DNA of 44,614 bases from CAZRUM01 sp964603435 (GTDB taxonomy: Bacteria; Patescibacteriota; Patescibacteriia; Magasanikbacterales; UBA922): the NCBI GenBank assembly GCA_964603435.1, contig CAZRUM010000003.1, forward strand, positions 1 through 44,614. Direction: 5' to 3'. Positions 1 through 10,603 of this stretch are shown in pieces. The first letter of the stretch is position 1; each line of letters starts with the position of its first letter. The position numbers and the translations under genes are program-made. A model generated the notes under the pieces. The model had not been told where the DNA came from, searched no databases, and was given only the letters and a program-made list of their open reading frames with translations.

Positions 1-3000
1 CCCCATCAAGACTATTACACCACCCCCAGTTATCCAAAACCTGAACTTTTGGTTTAAAGACACAGACTTTTTCGGCATCTGAATTTAGCTTATAAATTTC
101 TCTTTTCATTTCATCTGTAAGAAGACCAATGCCCGGTAAAGAATCCGATTCAATATCAAAATTAGCACTTGCCAAATCACAACTAAGACTTTTGAAATAT
201 TCTTTGTAACTTGGCGTACAAGCACGTGGAGCATCTCCAAATCTACGCTCTCCTAAAGTACTATATCCTTCCGGTTGAGTTATATAATGACCAGTTTTTG
301 CACAAATTGTATTACCTACACCCATAAAAGTACAGTCTGCATTATCAAGACAAGTCATAGAAGTATTCCTACATCTGCCCAGCTCCTCTTCTTCGTAATT
401 AAACTCGTCTTTGCTAGCACAGTATGGTTTACTGTTTTTGAATAAACCATTTTCTATAAATAAATCATCATCACCATCATCCCAATTAATCATTACACGT
501 TTCAAAGGCATGTGATTGTCATCCACCGTTACAAAAAATCTAAGTATAGCTGGTAAGGTGCGATAGGCTACGATAGGGTCGGGATAGCCATCTAGTTTAC
601 CACCGTCTATACCATCCTCATCTGGGATTGGTACCCCGTCAGTACTAAAACCAAGACTATAATTATTCATAGTACCATTGCGCATATTGATGGTAAAATT
701 ATTTTCTTCGCCAGCAGTACACCTATCACTTTCAGCTGATACACAGATATCTGGATTAAGTGAATATATCTTTGGAGGAAAAGTTTCATTACCCCCATTA
801 CCCAAATCACCACTACGGTCCTCATCATTCAACAAACCAACTCCATAATTTGGCAACAGATTTTCTTCTTCTCCTTCTCCTGCAAATTTATAAGGAAAAC
901 CAGTAGTCGAATCAGGTTTTAAAGTTTTATTTATAAACACTTTTTTGAACACATCAAAAATAGCCTCTTGAGCTTCTGGTTTATCACGTTCGGACAAGCT
1001 ATCTACAAAATTATCAGAAAATACTCTTTTTGAATCATTATCCAAAAGATTTTTTAGACTACCACAATAATCTGTAAAACCATAATCAATACTTATCGAA
1101 GATAGCCAAGTTGTACGACAAGAATAAGGTATACCAAAATTTGCATATGACAAGAAAGAAGAATGGCGTAATACTTTTGGATCTTGAAAGTTTTCGCTTA
1201 TTGTTCCCTTGTCAGAGAGTATCATAGCTCCAAACGGTTTGTTTGGCTGGTCTTTTTCTAAGAATGATTTATAAAATGGACTAGGATGTCTCTTGCTGTC
1301 AGTATTATATTTTGGAGCAAATTCCCAAACCCTATTGGTCCAGGCCTTGTCTGTAGTCATGTTAAAATCAGCTCCTGGATCCTTATAAACCTGAGCAAAA
1401 TCAACACACTGATTATTTAGAGTAGCAATAGTAGCCAACATAATACCAGCATCTTCTGCATCTGCATTATTATGAGCAAAACAAAAACGAGAAACATAAC
1501 CCAAGAATTCTCCATCTTTGTTAAAATCCATACCAATAGCTAACCAATTATTTGTATTAAAACCCTTATCTTCTTCCCCTCCACTAAGACCAGAATACTC
1601 TTGAGTATCGTGTTTACATACAGTTGCAAAAGGATCATTAAGATGAAAAGACTCTTCACGACCATTGGTGGGGACATAATCTGTGTTATAAATACTCTCA
1701 ACCCCAAACCATTTTTGCAACACTTCTGTACTGTCAGCAAACAACATCACATATCTATCAGTTATTTTGTTTCTTTCGTCTGCAAGAGCATTAACAATAG
1801 CAGTATCTTCAGTAGAAAAAAGTCCATTCTCATAATTATTAAAAGATAAATCTACCAAGTCAACTTCATCCACATGATAAGACCACACAATATTTTTTAT
1901 TGTTTTGTTTCTACCCCTAGTAAAAATTTTAGATTCAGAATCAGAATAAGAAGCATTAGATATATTTTCTAAAAAATCAGACTTTACCCCATTTCTTAAT
2001 TTGTTGAAATCTATGTACATGTCTTTGGACAACAAGGCAGGCAACCTACCTTCAGCACCAAATGGAAAAGCCAAAGGAACAAAATATACCCTGTCTAAAT
2101 CTGAAATATTTAAAACACCTTCATATTTAGAACGATTAACCATGTTAGCAACATTATTTACATCACTCATCCAAGGTCCAGGAGACATAGCTATGGTTGA
2201 TATATTCCACCGACCATCACTCTCTGGAGGATCATAATAACTATCTTCTAATGATTGTTTTATATCTTGTTGTTTATAAAAATAACTGTAATCTGTGACA
2301 ACATTACTCTCTGGCCAGACCCTTGGAGGATGCATAATAGTACCATAGCTTACACGATTTGCGGTTGGGTGGGGAGCAAAAGAAAAAATACTTTTGATTG
2401 AAGTTTGATCATTGCTAGGAACCTCGTTATTACACCACTTTATATTCTCTCCCACATCTTTTTGTAAACAACCAAAACTGTATCCATCGCTTACCAAACC
2501 TGTTTCAGTACGCAACAATATACTATTTTTACCAATAAATTCCCAAGCCCATCTTTGCATCGTTCTTGACAAAGACCAAATTTCATTATCACAACAAACA
2601 GCTTTGTCATAACCTTCAGAGTTGGATATTTTTTCCTCATTTTCTTCCCCCCACATAGTGGGTTCACAAAATACAAGGCCACAATCCTTTTGTAAAAGAA
2701 GATCGGAATCAGCACAAACAGGATTGTCCAAATCGTCATTAAGTTCAGTACGTTTTGCTTTTTGGTAACCCTCTGGTAAAAAGTATTTATCATTTTGTAT
2801 TTCATTATACAAATCAGCTACCTTTGTTTTATCTGGATATGTTATTTCAAAAGTGGACGAAGCTATATTTACTGTTCTTGGCACCTGACTCTTAGTACCT
2901 GGATAATTATTTGCTTCACTACTAACTACATCAAATCTATATTCTACAGATAATTTCCAACCTTGAGCCACACACACATCAGCCGGACCAGTAAAAATAG

Positions 3001-6000
3001 GTTCATTCGGTTGATAATTTGGATATGCGGGTTTATTTTGAAATAGATAATCTACATCATATTTTGTAAAATCTACAACACCTTTGAACTCACCAAAATC
3101 AGGAGCAGGAACATTCATCCTAGGATTCCATGCCCAATGCCAAAAATGATAAGTATTTTCAGGAGTATTAGAAAAGGTTTTATCATCTTCATAAGGAGAA
3201 ACCGCAAAAGTATTTGTAGAATATGCAGGGAAAGCAGCACTAATAGGACCCCGGGCAACATTAGCTGGAGAAGATGATAAATCAACTCTTTTGTGCTTAT
3301 AAAGATTATTTTTATAACTTATAACACTCTCATCAAATACTATGTTTTTATTACCATTCTCATCTTCTAATTCTAACCAATCTGATTTAGCCTTATTTCT
3401 ATCTAAATATGCTTGACCTCCTAGTACCAATACATCATAAGTATTCCCCTCGTCGTTATTATCCTGCACAGTAGTATAAATGCTCTTATAGGGAATCATA
3501 CGATCTCTCCAATATATTTCCTTTCCATCATACTTAGCAACATAATCTTCCATTTCCTGTTTTCTTGCTTCTACCATATCTTTACAGCGATTATAGAATA
3601 CTTCAATTTTATGAGATTCGTTATTATAGGCTGAGTCTTGCTTAGTTGTTCCAAAAGCAAAAATATTTAAATCTATATTATCAGGATCATACGACATATA
3701 ACCTGTCATTTCCTCATCAAAATTATAATGATTATAAGATGATTCTACACAATAAGCTCCGGCTCCAGCTTCTCCATCTATTGCCAAATTGAAACCAGCT
3801 GAATCTGAAGATTCATATATATCAAATTTATTTTTTACTTCTTTTGGTAACCAGGTTAGACATGGGTATTCTACTACATTTCCACCTGGAGCTGCTTTTT
3901 TACCCAGTGGCCTACTCTTATCATACTCCAAACAAAAACCTTCTTGTCCCAAATAAGTACTTTGTGTTTGTTTTAATATACAAGTCCCCCTGTCATTAGC
4001 ATCTCCACAATCACGATCATCAAAACAAGGGACATTATCAGTTGGTAAAGTAGTATCCGTAGCATTGTCATAGCGCCCTCCACCAGAACAAATACCAGCT
4101 GGAATAGATTCATAAGTATATGGCCAATAATCAACTACTGAATTTCTATAAGTAACCTTACTATAACCACAGGAACATTCTCCATCCTGACAAACCTGAA
4201 CATTGTCAAATTCATTTTTCCTATAATCTAGCGCAAAACGTTTTACCCCAAGATCATTCTCAAAAACTTCATGTCCTACATTTGGATTCAAAACCAAAGC
4301 CTTAGAAAAAGGAGAATTGTCTTCTGGATAAGATTTGCAAGAAGTTGTTAGTAATTCTTTTTTGATGATTTCATCAGAAAGCTCTTCCACTGCAAAACCT
4401 ATTTCATCCCCACCGACTGGCATAACACAACCAATACCGTTTATACATTGACCTTTTTCTATCAATTTATCTCCCGCGTGGCTACCTGTATTTTCACATC
4501 TCTCTGCACCTTCAGAAGTATTACAATTAAATCTTTTGTCAACATAAACTAAATAGGGTTTATTATCTATATCAATTTGTTGCAAATCACCAACTGAAAA
4601 TTTGTTATAGAGAGAATAACCAGAATATTCTTCGTCATACCAGCTAGTACCACGACTAATATAATTTTCATAATCAAGAAAAGGTAACTCGCGCCCAAGA
4701 CTAGCAGAGGATTCCCACAAAGCACACTCACCACCTGGTCCCATCTCCAAACAACTACCATAGGAATAACATATTTTTTTACGAGTTCCATCAGCTTGCA
4801 AAATACTCTTATAACTTTGACAAGCTAACCATTCATTACAAGTCCTGTCACGATCAACTTTTAAAATTATATTGGCGTCCAAAACACCTGTACTTACTGG
4901 CCGAACAGGTAGATAACGCCCGACCTCTCCACTCGCATAATCTTTCTTTTGACTATTTGCTTCATAAGTAAGAGCTGTGTTATAAATTTTATTTGGCTCA
5001 TCAGTCTTATCAAATAAAACACAGCCATCATTTAAATTTACTTGGCTCTCACATTCTCTTGAACGTCTTTCTACTTCTTGGTCATAAATAATATAATAAG
5101 CACGTCCTGCTGAATCAATTCCGCCAGTATCAGCTTTATCAATTAATTCACGACAATTGTTGGCTGACGATGGACAGACACCTACCAAACCTTCGTACAA
5201 TACTGAACCATTGGAAGGTAATTGATATTCATAATTATGGCGAGGACCACAAGGTTCTGGCATTTCATCAATTTTTCCATCCTTATTTCTATCGATATCC
5301 CTATACCAACCGGAATATTGATTACCATTTTTATCTTCCACCAACGGACGATACACACACAAACCATTACCATTCAATTTTGGATCTTTGAAATAAGCCG
5401 GTCCATTGTCAGATTTAAATTCTCCACAAGATACCTGGTCACTAGTACATAAAGTATCACTATAATTACCTGGATCGTTTTTTACAAAAGTTTCGACAAA
5501 TTCAAAATCTGTGTCGATAGGACTAGTAGACCATTCTTTATATTCGCGCGCAGCTACTCTGGTACAGCCCATATCCTTATCATAACAAATATAATTTTCT
5601 GTATCTGTCAGATAAATTGGTGAATTTACTGGTGTATCGGCTGGAATAATAATTGTAGAATCAACTACCCAATCTTCAATCGCTTTAGCCTCTACTCCAT
5701 ATGGAAGCATAACTTCCTCAACAAAACAACCAGTCTGTCCATTTTCTATCTGACAAGTCCCAAGCTCTTCTGGTTCAACCCCTATTTCCCCCTCTGCTTC
5801 TATTTCAATTTTACATTCACCTACATAATCAACAACATCACTGACACACCACAAATTGTAAACCAAGACATCTTCAGAATCCAGGGTATTATAGGTATCA
5901 TACAAAGCAGTACAACCCACTGCCTCAGGTCGACACAGGCTATCAAAGCCAATTGCAAAAGCAGTTCTATCTCTATCATCTCTGTAAGCCTGACAACCTA

Positions 6001-9000
6001 GAGCCAAACCTGGGAAACCATCGTATGGACTAACATCGCAAGAAGTAGAAATATCATAACCTTCACTAGTTTTCCAAGAATCTTTTATAAGAGCATATTG
6101 ATCTTCCAATCTAGTAACACGTACATTATCCAAATAATAACTCTTTCCAGAAGTACGAGGATCAACAATAAACTTCAGACCAACTTCACTACTAGTAGTA
6201 CCCGTAAATTGTACTGGACCAAATTTATATTCTTGCCATTCATTACCGAGAGATACTGGCAAATTTTGTTGTAAATTTATATCATAAGTAAAACTACTAT
6301 TTTCAAATTCAGCTTGTTTAAAATAAATTTCATTAATATTTTGTGCCTCACCGCGAGCCCAAAAACTCAATTCATACCAAGCATAGCTATCAATATCTTC
6401 ACCAGGTTGAAATATATAAGTTATATCACTTGACGCTTGCAAGGAATACCCACCAACATAAATCGATTCCGGTCTGACTTTGGCAGTAGAGGTCCAGCCA
6501 GTCTGAGCTATTTCCAAAGCAGCATCATCATCTGATGTCGGTTCAAAACCAGCAAAGTAAACTTCTTCTATATTACCACCTTGATTTCCTACATATTTAC
6601 GACAACCATTGGCAATAGCAGGACAAGAAATTGATTCACTAGGAATAGAATAATAAATACAGGTCTGATAGCCTTCATCATAAAAACCACCATTACTACA
6701 GCGTTGGCACTCACCACTACCACCGTCATTACCATTCCAAAGACCACCTTTTCTAGTACAGCTATCTGCTGAATCTAGATTATTATCAACAGCCAGATAT
6801 GCTTTTGTCTTGCGCAGAGGATGACAATCATCTGATACAATCACCGTCTTACTTAAAATTCTATAATATATACTACCTTCTCTATCATAAAGTGCCCGGC
6901 AACCTGAATCAAAACCACGAGCCCCCAGATTGTATGGACTATTTAGATGTAAATTATATATATCTTCATTACAGCTAGCATAATTTTCTTCCAATTCTAC
7001 TTCACTATCACCCGCATACACTGGGGAACCAAGTGGAAAATCTGACCTAAGACTAGCAAAAGCAGTCGCATCCAAATAAGCGACGTCATCAACATCCACT
7101 GGCTTCATCCGATGAATTTTCAACACATAACCTGTCAATTCAGAACCTTCCCAAGAATAATAAGCTTTTTCATTTTCCCCACTAGGATCTTCACAATATT
7201 TTAAATCAATATAATATTCCAAACCTTCACCACCAGCAGACATCTCATCTATGTTGGTAAATTGATCACAACCAGCATAGACACCATTACATTCATTGGC
7301 GCCTTGACTAGAATAGTCATTACCAGGAGTGAAATAAAGTGGAAATTCTTCTGGTTCAAACTCTGTTGCTAACTGTTTATAAGTATCATAACCCACACAC
7401 TCAGCCTGACAGAGATTATCACCAATAATACCAGGAATTTCTGGACTAGTTGGATCAGCTATACTAGAATACAACTGACAACCCACTTCACTTGAGATAC
7501 AAACCTGTGAAAAATCTGCACATTCCTCTGGTCGATCTTTTATAGACACCAGATCAACTTTGGTCTGTGGCCAGTCTATGTCATACTCTCCATCGTAAAT
7601 ATCTTTGTCATAACAACCCAGATAATCTGGTGCTTTTTGCAAATAAACTGGATTACCCTGTCCCCCATCATCCCTCACATCATAAAAAAGATTACAACCA
7701 TCGGCGTCTTCGCTACAAGTGAAGTTGGCAATTTTATTATTAAAATAAATATTTTGATTCCAACTACTTAGTTTTTTATCAACATCAAGCTCTAGGTTTG
7801 TTAGCCAACCTTCTTTATCTCCTTCTAGGGCGTAAGGTTGACAACCCACAGACTCGAGATTACAACGACCATAATCAAGTGTCCTATTTAAATATGGGAT
7901 TACTTCACCTTTATTATTTACATAAGTCTGGCAAGTATTGTATTGTTTATCACAAGTCTCAACCCCTAGTTTCCAAATATTTTTTTCTTGTAAACAATAA
8001 CTATAATAATTTTCTATTTTATTAGTATCCGTTTGACTCTCTTCTTCTGTAAAAATTGTAGTTGAATACTCTACACATTCTGTCCGCCTAACATCTCCGC
8101 CTGAGTCAATTAGCTGTGGACCCACAACCAGAGATTCACAACGAATCTCGGGAATTTTTAAAATCCAATTTGGATTGACAAGATGACAAAAAGGTTTGGC
8201 AGAACTTGGTACCACTATTTCATTACCACTTGAGTCCTTTTCATAATTACAATCCTCAAAACCATTCACCACATTTTCTAAAGTCCAATTTTCTAGATTG
8301 TCAGGATCAGCCCTCAAAGCCGCAATCTCAAAACCAAGTGGCAAAATTCTCGCTTTTCTTAATTTTTGAATATTATAATAACAATAACCATTTTGATAAC
8401 AACGAACAACATCCTGATTATCAATTTCACGCTTTGGTGAAATAAATGACCACTTGGCATGCAACATGTCTTGATCCATTGCCTCTTTAATAGTTAGAGG
8501 GTTATCTTCTGTTCTGCCAACTTCCAAAGCTCTCTGCAAACCAGTATCCATGACACAATTATTAAGACTGAGACCAGCCCCACTCTCTTCACAAGCTGCA
8601 AATTCTGTAAGTAATGGATAATTATTTAACTGTTGATTGGGAAAATCTGTAAATAAAAAGCTGAAAGCTTTCTCGGCCTTTTCTTTATTTAATACAACTT
8701 GACTATAAAAATCTGTAACTGCCTCAGTAGAGGCATCACCTGACGACGATCCAGACAACAAGTCCCCACTCATTAATCTGTCCAATAAACTAGTGGCCAA
8801 AGTATTCAAAAAGACACTCGCAGCCTGAGGTAATATTTGTAACATCCCTGCACCATAAACACCTGCTATTTGTTCAGATGTCATTTTTGAATTATGAGTT
8901 GCAGAAAATAATTCCATTTCTTTGGCCACGGTTTGACCAGGAGTTTTTATCTTATCAGAAATAAGATCTGTAACTGCTTTTATGCCTCCCCCTTCTAATC

Positions 9001-9808
9001 TTGATACTTCGGCGGATTTTTCTTCCTTAGCTTTCAAACGATCGAGTTGTGCCATAGCCCCCATTGCAATACCAAAATCTGTATCTTTGACACGAATAGA
9101 ATCATGAAAAGTACGAGCAATCAATCCACGACCACCAGGACCATATTTTCTTTCAAAGGCCTCAGCGCTCCAAGAATCGCTTAAGTTTTGCCAATTACAT
9201 TTTGGGGTAGGCCCGCCACTGTTCGCACCATTGACTCCATACTCATTATCATACATATTGCGCAAGCCAATCTGAATATACAATTGAGCTTGTAAATTTG
9301 GTGTCTGACAAAGATTGAGACCAAAAGGTTGGCCAAATGATTCTATACCCTCAGCTACTGAATCCAAAGCTACATTTTTAAAATAATCACCTGGAGAATT
9401 TTGGTAAATAAGAGCCCCCTTACCCTTACCACCATAAGACACGTACTTAGCTGCATCATAAGCCAACTTACGTGTAAAATATGACATACCATTCATCAAA
9501 GCTGACATAGCAGCAGCTGTCATGCCGGTTTCTACTTGTTCGAGTATTGACACAATTGTAGAAGGTGTATCCGCAACTACAGCTACAGGTGCTCCTAACG
9601 CATTTTTACCTGCATTTGAAGCCGCCTTAGCTGCCTCTGCCGAGTTCGCTATTTTATCTAATGATTCAAATAAAGAAGTCAAAGGGGGTAGCGCAGCCTG
9701 TGCACTATTTTTAGAAGTCAAAGAAAAAATCCCAAACAAATTCACCAACAAAAAAATCACCAATAGAATACTTAGGCCTGCTTTATTTTTTTTATTTAAA
9801 AAATACAT
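1..9808 (-). CDS. Giant secreted cysteine-rich protein, C-terminus beyond the window
   Basis: An open frame runs without a stop from an ATG at 9808 to the window edge: 3,269 residues visible, C-terminus missing. Residues 1-38 look like a signal peptide (MYFLNKKNKAG, hydrophobic core, then SAQA before ALPP), so export is likely. From about residue 630 to 1660 a short motif recurs at irregular spacing, consensus C-x5-G-C-x-x-[YFL] (CNLESVGCQPY, CSEDADGCNLF, CRPEAVGCTAL, CPAIANGCRKY and others), suggesting disulphide-stapled repeats. Residues about 1080-1230 resemble a jelly-roll carbohydrate-binding module ending in YYLDNVRV. EF-hand-like loops occur near 1500 (DRNKDGKIDE) and 2763 (DFNKDGEF). 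The start follows the stop of the calcium-loop gene by 3 bases, so the two are co-transcribed. Export, calcium binding and glycan binding are inferred; the true function is unknown. A surface fibre, adhesin or host-contact protein is plausible. Confidence 0.85.
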   Translation of the reverse strand, partial: MYFLNKKNKAGLSILLVIFLLVNLFGIFSLTSKNSAQAALPPLTSLFESLDKIANSAEAAKAASNAGKNALGAPVAVVADTPSTIVSILEQVETGMTAAAMSALMNGMSYFTRKLAYDAAKYVSYGGKGKGALIYQNSPGDYFKNVALDSVAEGIESFGQPFGLNLCQTPNLQAQLYIQIGLRNMYDNEYGVNGANSGGPTPKCNWQNLSDSWSAEAFERKYGPGGRGLIARTFHDSIRVKDTDFGIAMGAMAQLDRLKAKEEKSAEVSRLEGGGIKAVTDLISDKIKTPGQTVAKEMELFSATHNSKMTSEQIAGVYGAGMLQILPQAASVFLNTLATSLLDRLMSGDLLSGSSSGDASTEAVTDFYSQVVLNKEKAEKAFSFLFTDFPNQQLNNYPLLTEFAACEESGAGLSLNNCVMDTGLQRALEVGRTEDNPLTIKEAMDQDMLHAKWSFISPKREIDNQDVVRCYQNGYCYYNIQKLRKARILPLGFEIAALRADPDNLENWTLENVVNGFEDCNYEKDSSGNEIVVPSSAKPFCHLVNPNWILKIPEIRCESLVVGPQLIDSGGDVRRTECVEYSTTIFTEEESQTDTNKIENYYSYCLQEKNIWKLGVETCDKQYNTCQTYVNNKGEVIPYLNRTLDYGRCNLESVGCQPYALEGDKEGWLTNLELDVDKKLSSWNQNIYFNNKIANFTCSEDADGCNLFYDVRDDGGQGNPVYLQKAPDYLGCYDKDIYDGEYDIDWPQTKVDLVSIKDRPEECADFSQVCISSEVGCQLYSSIADPTSPEIPGIIGDNLCQAECVGYDTYKQLATEFEPEEFPLYFTPGNDYSSQGANECNGVYAGCDQFTNIDEMSAGGEGLEYYIDLKYCEDPSGENEKAYYSWEGSELTGYVLKIHRMKPVDVDDVAYLDATAFASLRSDFPLGSPVYAGDSEVELEENYASCNEDIYNLHLNSPYNLGARGFDSGCRALYDREGSIYYRILSKTVIVSDDCHPLRKTKAYLAVDNNLDSADSCTRKGGLWNGNDGGSGECQRCSNGGFYDEGYQTCIYYSIPSESISCPAIANGCRKYVGNQGGNIEEVYFAGFEPTSDDDAALEIAQTGWTSTAKVRPESIYVGGYSLQASSDITYIFQPGEDIDSYAWYELSFWARGEAQNINEIYFKQAEFENSSFTYDINLQQNLPVSLGNEWQEYKFGPVQFTGTTSSEVGLKFIVDPRTSGKSYYLDNVRVTRLEDQYALIKDSWKTSEGYDISTSCDVSPYDGFPGLALGCQAYRDDRDRTAFAIGFDSLCRPEAVGCTALYDTYNTLDSEDVLVYNLWCVSDVVDYVGECKIEIEAEGEIGVEPEELGTCQIENGQTGCFVEEVMLPYGVEAKAIEDWVVDSTIIIPADTPVNSPIYLTDTENYICYDKDMGCTRVAAREYKEWSTSPIDTDFEFVETFVKNDPGNYSDTLCTSDQVSCGEFKSDNGPAYFKDPKLNGNGLCVYRPLVEDKNGNQYSGWYRDIDRNKDGKIDEMPEPCGPRHNYEYQLPSNGSVLYEGLVGVCPSSANNCRELIDKADTGGIDSAGRAYYIIYDQEVERRSRECESQVNLNDGCVLFDKTDEPNKIYNTALTYEANSQKKDYASGEVGRYLPVRPVSTGVLDANIILKVDRDRTCNEWLACQSYKSILQADGTRKKICYSYGSCLEMGPGGECALWESSASLGRELPFLDYENYISRGTSWYDEEYSGYSLYNKFSVGDLQQIDIDNKPYLVYVDKRFNCNTSEGAERCENTGSHAGDKLIEKGQCINGIGCVMPVGGDEIGFAVEELSDEIIKKELLTTSCKSYPEDNSPFSKALVLNPNVGHEVFENDLGVKRFALDYRKNEFDNVQVCQDGECSCGYSKVTYRNSVVDYWPYTYESIPAGICSGGGRYDNATDTTLPTDNVPCFDDRDCGDANDRGTCILKQTQSTYLGQEGFCLEYDKSRPLGKKAAPGGNVVEYPCLTWLPKEVKNKFDIYESSDSAGFNLAIDGEAGAGAYCVESSYNHYNFDEEMTGYMSYDPDNIDLNIFAFGTTKQDSAYNNESHKIEVFYNRCKDMVEARKQEMEDYVAKYDGKEIYWRDRMIPYKSIYTTVQDNNDEGNTYDVLVLGGQAYLDRNKAKSDWLELEDENGNKNIVFDESVISYKNNLYKHKRVDLSSSPANVARGPISAAFPAYSTNTFAVSPYEDDKTFSNTPENTYHFWHWAWNPRMNVPAPDFGEFKGVVDFTKYDVDYLFQNKPAYPNYQPNEPIFTGPADVCVAQGWKLSVEYRFDVVSSEANNYPGTKSQVPRTVNIASSTFEITYPDKTKVADLYNEIQNDKYFLPEGYQKAKRTELNDDLDNPVCADSDLLLQKDCGLVFCEPTMWGEENEEKISNSEGYDKAVCCDNEIWSLSRTMQRWAWEFIGKNSILLRTETGLVSDGYSFGCLQKDVGENIKWCNNEVPSNDQTSIKSIFSFAPHPTANRVSYGTIMHPPRVWPESNVVTDYSYFYKQQDIKQSLEDSYYDPPESDGRWNISTIAMSPGPWMSDVNNVANMVNRSKYEGVLNISDLDRVYFVPLAFPFGAEGRLPALLSKDMYIDFNKLRNGVKSDFLENISNASYSDSESKIFTRGRNKTIKNIVWSYHVDEVDLVDLSFNNYENGLFSTEDTAIVNALADERNKITDRYVMLFADSTEVLQKWFGVESIYNTDYVPTNGREESFHLNDPFATVCKHDTQEYSGLSGGEEDKGFNTNNWLAIGMDFNKDGEFLGYVSRFCFAHNNADAEDAGIMLATIATLNNQCVDFAQVYKDPGADFNMTTDKAWTNRVWEFAPKYNTDSKRHPSPFYKSFLEKDQPNKPFGAMILSDKGTISENFQDPKVLRHSSFLSYANFGIPYSCRTTWLSSISIDYGFTDYCGSLKNLLDNDSKRVFSDNFVDSLSERDKPEAQEAIFDVFKKVFINKTLKPDSTTGFPYKFAGEGEEENLLPNYGVGLLNDEDRSGDLGNGGNETFPPKIYSLNPDICVSAESDRCTAGEENNFTINMRNGTMNNYSLGFSTDGVPIPDEDGIDGGKLDGYPDPIVAYRTLPAILRFFVTVDDNHMPLKRVMINWDDGDDDLFIENGLFKNSKPYCASKDEFNYEEEELGRCRNTSMTCLDNADCTFMGVGNTICAKTGHYITQPEGYSTLGERRFGDAPRACTPSYKEYFKSLSCDLASANFDIESDSLPGIGLLTDEMKREIYKLNSDAEKVCVFKPKVQVLDNWGWCNSLDG

Positions 9809-9811
9809 AAA

Positions 9812-10495
9812 TTATGGTAAAATTTCTTGTAAATTTGTACTAGTTGTAGTGATAAGATCTACCGTCTCTCCTTGTGCACTCATCATTTCCTGAACTAAAG
9901 ATAACAAAGTCTTATCATCAATCTCATCTAACTGTTCTTTACCAATAGTACCTGTACCAAGTAACATCTCTCTCAACTTTTCAGGATCTTGAAGAGAACT
10001 TAAAACAGCGGTCATGTCGCCACCTTCTTCTTCCACCAAACCAGCATCACTCAAAATATCAAACGGTGTATTAGAACCATCTTGCAAAGGCGAGACTATT
10101 ATTTCTTCTGGTGGAGTTGGCAATTCGCCCTGATAGATACTACAATCAGCTCCTGCTGGACACAATGGATCTGCACCTTGATCAATCTCTACTTTGTCAT
10201 CCAAGCCATCAGAATCTGTATCTGAAAGATATGGACTAGTCTCATAAAAATTTAATTCTTCCCAGTCATTGAGACCGTCATGATCTGTATCGATACTCTG
10301 CAAAACCATATCTTGATTTTCAAATAAATTCTGCAAGTCATCAGCTTCTGTAAGACGCACTGAAAAAGGATTGTATATATTATTACGCATTTGCAACATC
10401 CCTAGACCAATAGTCATAAAACCAAAAATAAGCAATAAGACAAAACCCGTCTTCTGCGTTCCGGTAAGACCTGTTTCTTTTTCTTGATGATCCAT
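9812..10495 (-). CDS. Membrane-anchored protein with tandem EF-hand/thrombospondin-3-like calcium loops
   Basis: This is a 227-residue protein. A hydrophobic segment at about residues 17-35 (GFVLLLIFGFMTIGLGML) gives one N-terminal membrane anchor with the rest probably outside. Two consecutive calcium-loop motifs, DTDHDGLNDWEEL and DTDSDGLDDKVEI, lie at about residues 68-100 and are typical of thrombospondin type 3 or dockerin-like repeats; a cysteine pair (CPAGADC) follows. The rest is acidic and has no recognised domain. It is the first gene of a two-gene operon with the giant cysteine-rich protein and has its own promoter just upstream. The shared operon and shared Asp-rich loops suggest a role in presenting or anchoring the giant protein at the envelope, which is inference. 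Confidence 0.85.
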   Translation of the reverse strand: MDHQEKETGLTGTQKTGFVLLLIFGFMTIGLGMLQMRNNIYNPFSVRLTEADDLQNLFENQDMVLQSIDTDHDGLNDWEELNFYETSPYLSDTDSDGLDDKVEIDQGADPLCPAGADCSIYQGELPTPPEEIIVSPLQDGSNTPFDILSDAGLVEEEGGDMTAVLSSLQDPEKLREMLLGTGTIGKEQLDEIDDKTLLSLVQEMMSAQGETVDLITTTSTNLQEILP

Positions 10496-10521
10496 AATTT
10501 GGATTGCTCAATTGTAAAATT

Positions 10522-10550
10522 ATTATACCAAAAAAAGAGACAACTCACAA
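10522..10550 (-). promoter_or_regulatory. Sigma70-type promoter of the giant-protein operon
   Basis: Read on the minus strand, TTGTGA (10550-10545), 17 bases, then a perfect TATAAT (10527-10522). The expected start lies about 20 bases before the ATG at 10495. It sits directly after the rsmA terminator, so the surface operon is an independent transcription unit. Confidence 0.7.
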
Positions 10551-10573
10551 CAAAAAACCCCTTTACTGGGGAT
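10550..10573 (-). terminator. Intrinsic terminator of rsmA
   Basis: On the minus strand the pattern is CCCC-AGTAAA-GGGG followed by six T. It lies 31 bases after the rsmA stop codon and immediately before the next promoter. Confidence 0.7.
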
Positions 10574-10603
10574 AACAAACATATTGAATACACTAAATAC
10601 AAC

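Noticed and set aside
1540..8445. Small frames on both strands within 1-9800
   Set aside because: All overlap the single long minus-strand frame of the giant protein, show no ribosome sites and have composition expected of shadow frames.
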